Shown here: in pieces, positions 9,313 to 19,385 of the stretch | Layout of the letters: each line of letters begins with the position of its first letter | How positions within the stretch are numbered: the first letter of the stretch is position 1 | Origin: Thiohalocapsa sp. | Lineage (GTDB): Bacteria > Pseudomonadota > Gammaproteobacteria > Chromatiales > Chromatiaceae | Length of the DNA: 64,000 nt | Direction of reading: 5' to 3' | Assembly: GCA_021736785.1 (NCBI GenBank) | Contig: JAIPFF010000027.1 | Span: 1-64,000 of the forward strand | Translations under genes and position numbers: made by a program | Notes under the pieces: generated by a model | Told to the model about the DNA's origin: nothing | Database searches by the model: none | The model's input: the letters and a program-made list of their open reading frames with translations, nothing else

Positions 9313-10293
9313 TCAGGAAATGCTCTGGTAGTAGAGGTTCTGAGGATGGTTCGCCTCGGCGAAGAAATACCAGCGCTCCGCCAACAAGCCGGTGTATTGA
9401 ATCAGAAACGCCATGATGGGCAGCGTCGGCGACTCCATCACATAGGCGAGGCCGATCATCAGCACCGGCACCGGAAACACCAGCACCAAAAACGCCAGAC
9501 GAACCTGCTTCAGGAACTCCGGGCTCTTATGGTGAAAGAACTCGCGCGTGTTGAATGAACCGCCGGTGAAACCTTGGGATTTCTGCTCGATGACACGGTG
9601 ACGCACACCGATGGCCGTCTGCAAGCTGCTCTTGCGCTTCAGCGTCATGTTGCGCAGCAGCGAAGCGCCGCGCGTGGCGAGACCGAGCAGCGTGAAGACC
9701 ACCGCCCAGGTGCCGTAAAAGCCGACCAGGTGATTGCCGAGATAGGCGGAAAATGCAGCCGCCAGCATGAAGCCGGAAGCCATCCCGAGGAAGGTGAAAT
9801 TCGCCACCGTATAGGGCGAGTGCCATTCCTCCAGAAACTTGACGCTGGCATAGATCATCCCCGTGCAAACGAACAGGGCGAACGCGACCAGGATTCCGAT
9901 CAAGCCGAGCAGGAAGGTGGCGTCGATCGGCAAGGTGCCGCCGCCCACGACGAACAGAGGCGCGGTCCAGCCCATCCAATGAAAAACGCCGTAGAAGAAG
10001 ACGACGGCCATCATCAGCGGCAACACGATGACCTCGCGCGACAACCAGGAGGTCCGCCACATCGCGGCGGCACGCCAGGCACGTTCCGGGCGTCCCAGGT
10101 GAAAGAACGAGGCGGCAAGGCCGGCAATCAGCAGCAACAGCGACAGCACGCTGCCGATGCCGTAGAACTCGGCCCCTTGGGGCTCGATGAGCTTGATGCT
10201 GGCGTAGAGCTGGCCGGTGAAAAGGGCCAGAAACAACCCCTGGCCGGCGCCGATAAGGGTCGTCAGAAAAATGACGGAAAAAGCTGGATGCAT
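9313..10293 (-). CDS. soeC: Sulfite dehydrogenase membrane anchor subunit SoeC (DmsC/NrfD-like)
   Basis: Membrane anchor, about 326 residues and eight hydrophobic segments, that would pass electrons from SoeB to the quinone pool. The sequence (MHPAFSVIFLTTLIGAGQGLFLALF, then SFFHLGRPERAWRA) is DmsC-like, with the conserved HLGRP loop. The start at 10293 is supported by an AGGAAG about eight bases upstream; the longer frame begins in non-family sequence. It is the last gene of soeABC, 89 bases after soeB. The DMSO reductase anchor is the main alternative, but the SoeA and SoeB partners argue for sulfite oxidation. Confidence 0.83.
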   Translation of the reverse strand: MHPAFSVIFLTTLIGAGQGLFLALFTGQLYASIKLIEPQGAEFYGIGSVLSLLLLIAGLAASFFHLGRPERAWRAAAMWRTSWLSREVIVLPLMMAVVFFYGVFHWMGWTAPLFVVGGGTLPIDATFLLGLIGILVAFALFVCTGMIYASVKFLEEWHSPYTVANFTFLGMASGFMLAAAFSAYLGNHLVGFYGTWAVVFTLLGLATRGASLLRNMTLKRKSSLQTAIGVRHRVIEQKSQGFTGGSFNTREFFHHKSPEFLKQVRLAFLVLVFPVPVLMIGLAYVMESPTLPIMAFLIQYTGLLAERWYFFAEANHPQNLYYQSIS

Positions 10294-10382
10294 GTGTCGA
10301 CTTCCTAGATGCTCGGTGTACGGGCAGGACGCGGCGCCGGAGCGTAGCGCACCCTGCAATCCGACGGCGATGAAACCCGCGA

Positions 10383-11105
10383 CTACCAGGTCACGTCGTC
10401 GAGGGTCTCCTCGCCGGTGTACACGGTGATATCTTCCTTCGTCAGCGGATTATCCGCGCGCTGCAGCTCCTCGGCGGAGATGTGCATGCGGTTCTTCTGC
10501 CGCGGCAGGTAATGGTTGGCGGGCTTCGTGCCCCACTCGGGCATCAGCGCATAGCCGCCACGCTCGCGAATGGCCAACGACACCTCGGAGTCGGGGTCAT
10601 GCACGTCGCCGAACAGCCGGGCGCTGGTCGGACATGCCAGCACGCAGGCCGGTTGGCGCTCCGCCTCGGGCAGCGTCTGGTCGGTGATGCGATCGATGCA
10701 GAGCGTGCATTTCTTCATCACCTTCTGCTGCTCGTCGAGCTCGCGCACGCCGTAAGGGCAAGCCCAAGAGCAATACTTGCAGCCGATGCATTTGTCGTAG
10801 TCGACCAGAACGACGCCGTTGTCTTCGCGCTTATAGGAGGCTCCGGTCGGGCATACCGGCACGCAAGGCGGCTCCTCGCAGTGCAGGCAGCTCTTGGGGA
10901 AATGCACGGTTTCGGTATTCGGATAGTTGCCGACCTCGAAGGTCTGCACCCGATTGAAAAAGGTACCCGTCGGGTCGGCGCCGTAGGGGTTCTCGTCGAC
11001 CATCGGGCCGGCCCATCCAGACGTGTTCCACTGTTTGCAGGATGTCACGCAGGCGTGGCACCCGACGCAGACATTGAGATCGATCACAAGGGCCAGCTGG
11101 GTCAT
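10383..11105 (-). CDS. soeB: Sulfite dehydrogenase iron-sulfur subunit SoeB
   Basis: Electron-transfer subunit of about 240 residues with four ferredoxin-type clusters. The ligand sets are CVGCHACVTSC, CLHCEEPPCVPVC, CIGCKYCSWAC, and the pair CTLC with CVLAC. The start MTQLALVIDLNVCVGCHAC is the usual one for SoeB and related DmsB-like proteins; an in-frame ATG eleven codons upstream is less likely. It lies between soeA (197 bases upstream) and soeC (89 bases downstream), all on one strand. Confidence 0.87.
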   Translation of the reverse strand: MTQLALVIDLNVCVGCHACVTSCKQWNTSGWAGPMVDENPYGADPTGTFFNRVQTFEVGNYPNTETVHFPKSCLHCEEPPCVPVCPTGASYKREDNGVVLVDYDKCIGCKYCSWACPYGVRELDEQQKVMKKCTLCIDRITDQTLPEAERQPACVLACPTSARLFGDVHDPDSEVSLAIRERGGYALMPEWGTKPANHYLPRQKNRMHISAEELQRADNPLTKEDITVYTGEETLDDVTW

Positions 11106-11302
11106 ACCTTCACCACGATGAGCTTGAGTCCAAAACAAAAATGCGGTTGTCCGGCGATCGCGGCAGGCTGCCGCGCACGCGGAGCCGGATTATCGATACC
11201 GGGTAGAGGGGTGGGCTGCAGCCGACGACAGCCGCCGGCCGCGCCCGTTTCGGCACGCATCCGGCGGCATCGGCCGGCGGCGCATGCCGTAACCTTCCCC
11301 GC

Positions 11303-14212
11303 CTAGTTCTTTCCGAAGAGGCCGGCGACGTAGGCCTGCCAACGACCGCGCCGGCGCGCGTCCTGCCCGGGCATGGAGGGCATCGGCGCGAACTGGGGCT
11401 CGGTCGCCATCGCCCCGTCTTGCTCGGCCTTGTAGATCCGGACACGCAAGTCGAACCAAGCAGCCTGACCCGTTACCGGATCGGAGTTGGACAGATGCTG
11501 CAGACTGCCGGCGGAGCCGTTGGCGGGTAGCTCTTCGCCGATCAGGTGGTTCAGCAGGAAGCCCTTTTTCGACTCGTCGGCCTCGGGCGCAAGGCCCCAG
11601 GCGCCGGCGGCCTTGCCGATGGCGTTCCAGGTCCAGACGGTACCGGGCTCGACCGCCTCCGAGTAGCGGCACATACAGCGCACGCGCCCGAGGTGCGATT
11701 CCACCCAGATCCAATCGCCGTCCTCGATGCCTTGCGCGATGGCCATCTTCGGATTGACGAACAGGTAGTTGTGGCTGTGAATCTGCCGCAGCCAGGCATT
11801 CTGGCTGTCCCAGCTGTGGTACATGGCCATCGGCCGCTGAGTCAGCGCATTGAGCGGATAGCGGGTCTTGTCGATCAGCTGCGTCTCCAACGGCTCGCTG
11901 TAGTACGGCAGCGGGTCGAAGCTGGTCTCGATGCGCTTGCGCAGCCGGTCCGGCGGCTGGCGGCCCGGCCACTTGCCCTGGGCCGCGGCGCGGAAGCGTT
12001 GCAGCACCTCCGAGTAGATGTGCAGCGTGATCGGCTCGGCCCAGCGGGTCAGCGCGTGCGCCCGGGCCCAGTGCAGATAGCCCTTGTTCCAGTTGCGCAT
12101 GTACTGGTAGCTGCGCGGCAGCTCGTGGTGGAACACGCAGCCGTTGGCGGCGTATTGCTCCCACTGGCGCGGGTTCGGCTCGCCCTTCAGGAACTTCTCG
12201 CCGAACTCGCCGCGCCAGCCGGCAAGGAAGCCGATACCGGAGCCCGGCGAGGTCTCGTAGTTGACGACGAAGTCCGGGTAGTTGCGGTACTTGGGCGTGC
12301 CGTCCTCTTTCGTGAAGGCGGGCAGGCCGAGCCGGGCGCCGAGCTCGATCAGCACGTCTTGGAACGGCCGGCATTCGCCCTTGGGCGGCAGCACCGGCAG
12401 GCGCACCGCGTCCACCGGGCCGTCGAACTCGGAGATGGGCCGGTCGAGCATGGACAGCACGTCGTGGCGCTCGAGATAGGTGGTATCCGGCAGCACCAGG
12501 TCCGCGAAGGCGACGGTCTCCGACGAGAAGGTGTCGCAGACGACCAGGAACGGGATCTTGTACTCGCCGTTCTCGTCGGTGTCGGTGAGCATCCGCCGCG
12601 CTTCGGTGGTGTTCATCGACGAGTTCCAGGCCATGTTCGCCATAAACAGGAACAGGGTATCGATGGGGTACGGATCACCGCGCCAGGCGTTGGTGATGAC
12701 GTTGTGCATCAGCCCGTGCACCGACAGCGGATACTCCCAGGAGAAGGCCTTGTCGAGGCGGACCGGCTCGCCCTTGTCGTCGACGAACAGATCCTCGGGC
12801 TTGGCCGGCCAGCCCAGCGGCATGCCGTCGAGCGGCGTGTTCGGCTGCACCGCCTCGGGGCCATGGGGCGGCTTCGGGCACGGCGGAATCGGGCGCGGAA
12901 ACGGCGCCCGGTGGCGGAAGCCGCCGGGACGGTCGATGGTGCCGAGCACGGTCATCAGGATGCTCAGCGCGCGGATGGTCTGGAAGCCGTTGGAGTGGGC
13001 GGCGAGACCGCGCATGGCATGGAACGACACCGGGTTGCCGGTGACGGTGTCGTGCTCGTTGTCCCAGCAATCGGTCCAAGTGATCGGCAGCTCGATCTTC
13101 TGGTCGCGGGCGGTAACGCCCATTTCGTAGGCGAGCCGGCGGATGGTGGCGACCGGGATGCCGGTGATGCCCTCGGCCCATTCCGGCGTGTAGGGCTCGA
13201 CGCGCTCCTTCAGCAGTTGGAACGACGGCTTCACGGGCGTGCCGTCCTCCAGCGTATAGCTGCCCATCAGGCGCGGATCGGCGCCCTTGGTGTGAGTCAG
13301 GGTTTGTCCCTTGTTGCGGTCCCACCAGAGCTTGTTCTCGGGGTCGGTGCAGCCCTCGGTGACCTCGGCGGTGTGGTCACGGTAGAACATGCCGTGGTCG
13401 TCGCGCTCGGGATCGTCGATGACCAGCTCGGCCGCATTGGTGTACTGGATCAGGAACTCGCGGTCGAACAGGCCGACCTTCAGGATCTCGTGAATCAAGG
13501 CCAGGAACAGCGCACCGTCGGTGCCGGGCTTGATGGGCACCCATTCGTCGGCAATGGCGGAATAGCCGGTACGGATGGGGTTGATCGAGATGAAGCGCCC
13601 GCCCTTGCGCTTGAATTTCGAGATCTGGATCTTGAGCGGATTGGAGTGATGATCCTCGGCGGTGCCGATCATCACGAACAATTTCGAGCGCTCCAGATCG
13701 GGACCGCCGAACTCCCAGAACGAGCCGCCGATGCTGTAGATCATGCCGGCGGCCATATTCACCGAGCAGAAGCCGCCATGTGCCGCGTAATTCGGCGTGC
13801 CGTATTGCTTCGCGAACATGCCGGTCAGTGCCTGCATCTGATCGCGGCCGGTGAATAAGGCGAACTTCTTCGGATCTTCGGCGCGGATACGCCCGAGACG
13901 CTCCGCCAGCATCTGCATGGCCTCGTCCCAGGAAATCTCCTCGAACTGCGACTCGCCGCGCTTGGCCCCGGGCTTGCGCCTCAGGGGCTTGGTCAGGCGG
14001 GCCGGGGAGACCTGTTTCATGATGCCGGACGAGCCCTTGGCGCAAATGACGCCGTGGTTCAGCGGATGGTCGGGATTGCCCTCGATGTACCGCACCTGTC
14101 CGTCGCGCAAGTGCACGCGGATCCCGCAACGGCAGGCGCACATGTAGCAGGTTGTCTCTTTGACCTCCGTGCGGCCGGTGTCGCGGTCGGTATGGACTGA
14201 GGGGTCACGCAT
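11303..14212 (-). CDS. soeA: Sulfite dehydrogenase molybdopterin subunit SoeA
   Basis: Catalytic subunit, 969 residues, of a membrane-bound cytoplasm-facing sulfite:quinone oxidoreductase that oxidises sulfite to sulfate. The N-terminus carries a 4Fe-4S ligand set (CYMCACRCGI...GVICAKGSSG) and the rest is a molybdo-bis-MGD enzyme. There is no twin-arginine leader, which fits cytoplasmic SoeA and not periplasmic DMSO or polysulfide reductases. The start at 14212 has AAGGA about eight bases upstream. Tetrathionate or thiosulfate reductases are related; the SoeABC call rests on the whole cluster and the absence of a Tat signal. Confidence 0.85.
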   Translation of the reverse strand: MRDPSVHTDRDTGRTEVKETTCYMCACRCGIRVHLRDGQVRYIEGNPDHPLNHGVICAKGSSGIMKQVSPARLTKPLRRKPGAKRGESQFEEISWDEAMQMLAERLGRIRAEDPKKFALFTGRDQMQALTGMFAKQYGTPNYAAHGGFCSVNMAAGMIYSIGGSFWEFGGPDLERSKLFVMIGTAEDHHSNPLKIQISKFKRKGGRFISINPIRTGYSAIADEWVPIKPGTDGALFLALIHEILKVGLFDREFLIQYTNAAELVIDDPERDDHGMFYRDHTAEVTEGCTDPENKLWWDRNKGQTLTHTKGADPRLMGSYTLEDGTPVKPSFQLLKERVEPYTPEWAEGITGIPVATIRRLAYEMGVTARDQKIELPITWTDCWDNEHDTVTGNPVSFHAMRGLAAHSNGFQTIRALSILMTVLGTIDRPGGFRHRAPFPRPIPPCPKPPHGPEAVQPNTPLDGMPLGWPAKPEDLFVDDKGEPVRLDKAFSWEYPLSVHGLMHNVITNAWRGDPYPIDTLFLFMANMAWNSSMNTTEARRMLTDTDENGEYKIPFLVVCDTFSSETVAFADLVLPDTTYLERHDVLSMLDRPISEFDGPVDAVRLPVLPPKGECRPFQDVLIELGARLGLPAFTKEDGTPKYRNYPDFVVNYETSPGSGIGFLAGWRGEFGEKFLKGEPNPRQWEQYAANGCVFHHELPRSYQYMRNWNKGYLHWARAHALTRWAEPITLHIYSEVLQRFRAAAQGKWPGRQPPDRLRKRIETSFDPLPYYSEPLETQLIDKTRYPLNALTQRPMAMYHSWDSQNAWLRQIHSHNYLFVNPKMAIAQGIEDGDWIWVESHLGRVRCMCRYSEAVEPGTVWTWNAIGKAAGAWGLAPEADESKKGFLLNHLIGEELPANGSAGSLQHLSNSDPVTGQAAWFDLRVRIYKAEQDGAMATEPQFAPMPSMPGQDARRRGRWQAYVAGLFGKN

Positions 14213-14725
14213 CGCTGGCATCCTTAAACAAACTCGTAGATCGTGAAATTCTAAAGTTCCCCGGCGCGAAGTGCGAAGGGTTTCTCTGTATTCAACAACT
14301 TTGGCGACATGGTTTTGGCGCTTTTCGCCGTATCGCGGATGTCGACAGGGGCTGCGCGCAGCGCTGCGAATCCCCCGCCGAGCCTGCCGAAGCCCGGCCC
14401 AAGCAGGGCCGAAGTCCGGGCCGAAGCCGGAGCGAATCGGGACCGACATTCGCCGGCCGGTGGTCCCGAACGTAATCGCGCGCGGCGCTTCCATGGCCTT
14501 CGGAAACGGTATCGCCCGGCCCGCGGCACGTCTTTTTGATCTGCATCAGACGAGCCGCGGCGATCCTTGCGGATGTTCATTTGCCCCGCCTGCCCTCGGG
14601 CACAGACTGAAACGGTTCCGCGGCGGCGCGCGCGATCCGGCACCTCTGCCGCCGGTTTCCGCGTCGGGCGACATCCTGACCCGCGACCGCACAGCCGAAC
14701 AACTGCCACCAACGAGGGATTTTCG
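14213..14725. promoter_or_regulatory. Divergent intergenic region between soeA and the CoADR-rhodanese gene
   Basis: 513 bases without a convincing gene; the frames that cross it lack family resemblance. It must hold both promoters. On the minus strand a TAGAAT lies at 14253-14248 with TTCGCA about 18 bases further upstream, a possible but weak promoter for soeA. For the plus-strand gene the ribosome site GAGGGA at 14714-14719 is clear but no promoter stands out. Confidence 0.4.
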
Positions 14726-16429
14726 ATGTCGTCAAAAGAACTTCGCATCGTCGTCATCGGCGGCTCCGCCGCCGGTCCCAAAGCCGCGGCCAAGGCGCGG
14801 CGTATGGACGAGTACGCGGACATCACGCTGATCCAGCGCGAGCAGGACCTCTCCATGGCCTCCTGCGGATTCCCCTACTATGTCGGCGGCACCTTCGACG
14901 ACCGTAACTTGCTCATCTGCACGCCCGCCGGCATCGTCCGCGACCCGGCCTTCTACGGAAAGGCGAAGGGCATCGACGCCCGCGTCGAGACCGAGGCGCT
15001 CGCCATCGACCGGACCGCCAAGACCGTCACGGTCAAGCACTTGCCGAGCGGCGAGCGCAACACGCTCCCCTACGACCGCCTCGTCATCGCCACCGGCGCG
15101 ACGCCGGTCTGCCCAAGCGCGCCGGGCTTCGAGCTCGACGGCGTGCAGACGCTGCACTCGATGGGCGACGCCGACGCGCTACGCGCTATCCGCGACGCCA
15201 AGCAGGTCAGCAAAGCCATCGTCGTCGGCGGCGGCCTGATCGGCTTCGAGGTCTGCGAAGCGCTGCGCCTGGCCGGCATCGACACCACGGTGATCGAGAA
15301 GACCAAGCAGATTCTGCCCTTTCTCGATCCGGACCTGGCCAAGCTGGTCGAGAATCACATTCGCGCCAACGGCCCGGACATCATCGTCGGCAACGGCGTC
15401 GCCGAATTCCTCGGCGAAGACGGCAAACTGGTCGGCGTCAAGCTCGACAACGGCACCGAGCTGCCCTGCCAACTCGCCGTGGTTGCAGTCGGTGTTCGGC
15501 CCAATACCGCTTTGGCCGAGCTCGCCGGCCTCGAGATCGGTGATTCGGGCGGCATCAGCGTCAACGACTGCATGCAGACATCGGATGCGGACATCTACGC
15601 CGTGGGCGACTGCGTCGAGTGCACGTCGCTGATCACCGGCCACAAATTGCGCGCGCCCTACGGCGACATCGCCAATCTGCAGGGCAGGGTCGCCGGGCAA
15701 AACGTGATCCGCGAGGGCAGCGCCCGCTTCCCCGGTATCACGCAGACCGGCATCTGCAAGATCTTCGACTACACCGTCGGCTTCACCGGACTGTCGGCGC
15801 AGCGGGCCCGCGAGCTGGGCCTGGAGGACATCGAGACCGCAACTATCTCCGGCCTCGATATTCCCGTATTCATGGGCGGCAAGCTCCTGATCGGCAAAAT
15901 GGTCGCCGAGCGCGACGGCGGGCGCATCATCGGCTTCCAATGCATCGGCCCGGGCGACGTCAGCAAGCGCGTCGCCACGATCGCCATGGCCATCCGCGGC
16001 GGCCTCACCGTCGAGGACATGGTCAACGCCGACCTGCCCTATGCGCCGCCCTACTCGCTGGCGCTCGACCACACCATCGTTGCCGCCCATGTACTCGAGA
16101 ACAAGCTCGCCGGGCGCATGCAGGGCATCTCGGCGAGCGAGGTCAAGCGCCGAGCCGACAGCGGCGCCGATTGTTTCATCCTCGATACCCGCAGCCCGCA
16201 GGAGTTCGACGAGACGCGCCTGGGCATCGGCGAGACGCTGATCCCCCTCGGCGCGCTTCGCGCTCGCCTCGACGAGCTGCCCGAAGACAAGGACCGAGAA
16301 ATCATCCTTTACTGCAAGATCTCGCTGCGCGGCTACGAGGCCGCGGCCATTCTGCAGGCCCATGGCTGGCGCAACGTCAAGGTCATGGAGGGCGGCCTCG
16401 TCGCCTGGCCCTACGCGCGGGAGAAGTAG
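14726..16429 (+). CDS. CoA-disulfide reductase-type flavoprotein with C-terminal rhodanese domain
   Basis: A 567-residue FAD/NAD(P)H enzyme. The N-terminal FAD fold begins IVVIGGSAAGPKAA. The redox cysteine is C47 in ASCGFPYY, as in CoA-disulfide, NAD(P)H sulfur and Npsr-type reductases. The second nucleotide fold is IVVGGGLIGFEV, and a dimerisation domain follows. The C-terminal rhodanese domain keeps its active cysteine at about residue 530 (LYCKISLRGYEA). The fusion couples persulfide transfer to thiol/disulfide or polysulfide reduction. The ATG with GAGGGA upstream is preferred to longer frames. It faces away from soeABC, which suggests a shared sulfur-metabolism context. Confidence 0.85.
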   Translation: MSSKELRIVVIGGSAAGPKAAAKARRMDEYADITLIQREQDLSMASCGFPYYVGGTFDDRNLLICTPAGIVRDPAFYGKAKGIDARVETEALAIDRTAKTVTVKHLPSGERNTLPYDRLVIATGATPVCPSAPGFELDGVQTLHSMGDADALRAIRDAKQVSKAIVVGGGLIGFEVCEALRLAGIDTTVIEKTKQILPFLDPDLAKLVENHIRANGPDIIVGNGVAEFLGEDGKLVGVKLDNGTELPCQLAVVAVGVRPNTALAELAGLEIGDSGGISVNDCMQTSDADIYAVGDCVECTSLITGHKLRAPYGDIANLQGRVAGQNVIREGSARFPGITQTGICKIFDYTVGFTGLSAQRARELGLEDIETATISGLDIPVFMGGKLLIGKMVAERDGGRIIGFQCIGPGDVSKRVATIAMAIRGGLTVEDMVNADLPYAPPYSLALDHTIVAAHVLENKLAGRMQGISASEVKRRADSGADCFILDTRSPQEFDETRLGIGETLIPLGALRARLDELPEDKDREIILYCKISLRGYEAAAILQAHGWRNVKVMEGGLVAWPYAREK

Positions 16430-16560
16430 CCGCCCCTGCCTCCGCGCCGGCCGACCTCGGCGCTGCCCGCGTCCGCCGGCCGCCAGCGTCGCGGCCTGCG
16501 GCAGCGAGTGCGATCCCGACGGCTCGCCGCCCGCCGCGGCTCGGGTTATCCTGAAAGCCC

Positions 16561-17550
16561 ATGGCCCAGCAGCAACCCGCCACCGAAGCCCTCGACCGGC
16601 GCCTGTCCATCGCACCGATGATGGACTGGACGGACCGCCACTTCCGTTATTTCGCGCGCCTGATCACGCGGCGCACCCTGCTATACACCGAGATGGTCAC
16701 CACCGGCGCGTTGATCCACGGTGATCGCGAGCGCTTTTTGCGTTACGACCCGGCGGAGCACCCGCTGGCGCTGCAACTCGGCGGCTCGGACCCGATCGAG
16801 ATGGCCGAATGTGCCCGCATGGGCGCGGATTACGGCTATGACGAGATCAACATCAACGTCGGCTGCCCGTCCGACCGGGTGCAGTCCGGGCGCTTCGGCG
16901 CCTGCCTGATGGCGGAGCCGGATTTGGTGGCCGACTGCGTGGCGGCGATGAAGCAGGCGGTCGCCGCGCCGGTGACGGTCAAAACCCGCATCGGCATCGA
17001 CGATCGCGACAGTTACGAGGAACTGGCCAACTTCACCGACAAGGTGCTGTCTGCGGGCTGCGATGTACTGGTAGTTCACGCCCGCAAGGCTTGGCTGAAG
17101 GGCCTGAGCCCGCGCGAGAACCGAGATGTCCCGCCCTTGCGCTACGACATCGTCGAGAGGCTGAAGGGGGATTTCCCGCAACTACCGATGGTCGTCAACG
17201 GCGGCGTGACATCGCTGACGCAGGCGCGCGCCATGTTGAACGTGCTCGACGGCGTCATGATCGGCCGCGAAGCATATCAGAATCCATGGATATTGGCGAG
17301 TGCCGACCGGGACATCTTCGGCGACCCGGCGGCGCAGCCGACGCCGGACGGTGTGCTTGCGGCGATGATGCCCTATGTCGAGGCACGCCTCGCCGAGGGG
17401 GTTCCGTTGAACGCCATCACCCGGCACATGCTCGGGCTGTTCCACGGGCGCCCGGGCGCCAAGGCCTGGCGTCGCCACCTGAGCGGGCATGCGTACAAAC
17501 CCGGCGCCGGCATCGACGTCCTCGCCGACGCGGGGCGGCACGTCGGCTGA
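16561..17550 (+). CDS. dusA: tRNA-dihydrouridine(20/20a) synthase DusA
   Basis: FMN enzyme that reduces uridine to dihydrouridine in the tRNA D-loop. The 329-residue protein starts with the conserved SIAPMMDWTDRHFRYFARLI and has the catalytic cysteine C102 in NVGCPSDRVQSGRFGACLM, which is the DusA-specific form. The C-terminal helical motif HMLGLFHGRPGAKAWRRHLS is present. It stands alone between the CoADR gene and a converging amidase gene. Confidence 0.95.
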   Translation: MAQQQPATEALDRRLSIAPMMDWTDRHFRYFARLITRRTLLYTEMVTTGALIHGDRERFLRYDPAEHPLALQLGGSDPIEMAECARMGADYGYDEININVGCPSDRVQSGRFGACLMAEPDLVADCVAAMKQAVAAPVTVKTRIGIDDRDSYEELANFTDKVLSAGCDVLVVHARKAWLKGLSPRENRDVPPLRYDIVERLKGDFPQLPMVVNGGVTSLTQARAMLNVLDGVMIGREAYQNPWILASADRDIFGDPAAQPTPDGVLAAMMPYVEARLAEGVPLNAITRHMLGLFHGRPGAKAWRRHLSGHAYKPGAGIDVLADAGRHVG

Positions 17551-17595
17551 CCTGCCCGCACCGATCGACGGCGCGGGCCGCCGTCGCGCGGACAC

Positions 17596-19260
17596 TCAGA
17601 AATCTGTCTTCGCGCCCCGCACCGGCTCGCCGTCGCCGGCAATGACCACCGGCGTCGTTTGCGGCGCCCGGCGCACCCGCGCTGCCTGCTCGTAGGCGTA
17701 GGCCAGCCCCAGCAGCCGCGACTCCGCGAAGGCCGGCCCGACAAACGACAGCCCGAGCGGCAGTCCTTCCCCGGTGTAGGCCATCGGCAGCGTCAATTCG
17801 GGTAACCCCGCCAGCGACGCCAAGTAGGCCGGCAGGTAAGGGTCATCGACGTCGCACTCATAACTGGAATCGTAATTGTCCAGCAGCGACGACGGCGGAC
17901 ACAGCATCGTCGGCAGAACCAGCGCATCGATTGCGGCGGCATCGATCAACTCGGCCATCGCCGCACGCACGCCCGGAACGCGCCGCGACAGCGCGTGCAG
18001 GTAGCCGAGATCAGCCAGACCCGGGCTTTCCAATGCACTCGCGTAGGCCTGCAGCCGGCCCTCGCTCACGGGCCGGTCGGAACCCGCGATCAGCGGCGAG
18101 CGGCTCATGCGCAGCAGCGCCAGCAGATTGTGCGGCATGCCGCCTTCGGTATGCTGCAGGTAGGCATTCATCTGGTCGCGGTACTCGGTCTCCACCAGCG
18201 TCGCGACCAGCCCGGGCCAGTCGTCGGCGTGCTCGGGCAACACTATCTCGACGATGACGGCGCCCAGGGCCTCGAGCGTCTGCACCGCACGGGCGAAGGC
18301 CCGGTCCACTTCACCGTTGCCGCCCCGGTAAGCGCGAATGACCCCCAAATGCGCGCCCTCGATGGCTTTGACGTCGAGAAACGCGGTGTAGTCGTCGACC
18401 CGCGGCGCGACAGCGGCGGCGGTTTCGAGATCCGCCTCGTCCACTCGCGCGATGACGCCGAGCAGTGCAGCCGCATCCGCCACGCCGCGGGCCAACGGGC
18501 CCGGTGTATCCAGCGACAACGCGACCGGGATGCTGCCCGCACGGCTGACCAGACCGAGCGTCGGGCGGATGCCCACCAGCGCCGTTGCGGCTGCCGGAGC
18601 GCGCAGCGAGCCGGCGGTGTCGGTTCCGAGCGCGAGCACGGCCAGATTGGCGGCGACCGCGGCGGCGGGGCCGGAACTGCCGCCGCCGGGCGCGCGGCGC
18701 AAGTTATATGGGTTGCGCGTCTGCCCGCCCGCGGAGCTATAAGCGGGCCGGCCGCCGCAGCACGACATTTCGCTGAGATTGGCCTTTCCGAGGATGACCG
18801 CGCCGGCATCACGCAGTTGCTTGACGACGAAGGCATCGCGAACGGGCTCGTTACCCCGCATCGCCGCGGCGCCGCCCGTGGTCGGGAGGTCATAGGTATT
18901 GAGATTGTCGCTGATCACCACCGGGATCCCGTGCAGCGGGCCGCGCGGACCGCTCGATGCCCGCTCCGCATCGAGCGCCCTGGCCTCCGCTGTCGCCGCG
19001 GCGTTGACCGTGATCAGGCTATTGATGACGGGGCCGGCCGCGTCATAGGCGGCGATGCGCCCCAGATAGGTCTTCGTCAACGCCTCGGCAGTCAGCGTAC
19101 CGGCGTCGAACGCGGCCTGGATCGCAGTGATGTCGGCCTCGATCGGATTGAGCTCCGCCGGCGGCGCGGAATCCGCGGCTGCCCCGGCCGGCAGCAGGAT
19201 CAGAGCGGACAATAAAGCGAGCATGCGGGCCCGCCGTGCGCGTCTCGTGTTGCTTTTCAT
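17596..19260 (-). CDS. Secreted amidase (amidase-signature family)
   Basis: About 554 residues with an N-terminal signal peptide (MKSNTRRARRARMLALLSALILLPAGAAA), so periplasmic or exported. The Ser-cisSer-Lys triad is visible: Lys in ILGKANLSEM, cis-Ser in GGSSGP and the nucleophile in GTDTAGS. It is therefore a hydrolase of C-N amide bonds; the substrate is unknown and the signal peptide excludes GatA. The start at 19260 has a GGGGGGA ribosome site. The longer frame adds a non-secretory leader. Confidence 0.87.
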   Translation of the reverse strand: MKSNTRRARRARMLALLSALILLPAGAAADSAPPAELNPIEADITAIQAAFDAGTLTAEALTKTYLGRIAAYDAAGPVINSLITVNAAATAEARALDAERASSGPRGPLHGIPVVISDNLNTYDLPTTGGAAAMRGNEPVRDAFVVKQLRDAGAVILGKANLSEMSCCGGRPAYSSAGGQTRNPYNLRRAPGGGSSGPAAAVAANLAVLALGTDTAGSLRAPAAATALVGIRPTLGLVSRAGSIPVALSLDTPGPLARGVADAAALLGVIARVDEADLETAAAVAPRVDDYTAFLDVKAIEGAHLGVIRAYRGGNGEVDRAFARAVQTLEALGAVIVEIVLPEHADDWPGLVATLVETEYRDQMNAYLQHTEGGMPHNLLALLRMSRSPLIAGSDRPVSEGRLQAYASALESPGLADLGYLHALSRRVPGVRAAMAELIDAAAIDALVLPTMLCPPSSLLDNYDSSYECDVDDPYLPAYLASLAGLPELTLPMAYTGEGLPLGLSFVGPAFAESRLLGLAYAYEQAARVRRAPQTTPVVIAGDGEPVRGAKTDF

Positions 19261-19385
19261 TTGTCGTTTTCCCCCCGTGGCCCGCAGAGGATAACCGACC
19301 GCAACGCATCCGCGCACCGGGCCGACGGCGGCAGTTCAGGTTCGGGCCGGGGTCCGGCGAGGTTTAGACAAGGCTCGGGCGAGGT

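Noticed and set aside
11546-13858. A 770-codon open frame opposite soeA
   Set aside because: It mirrors the GC-rich third-position pattern of soeA, has no family signature, and soeA is certain.
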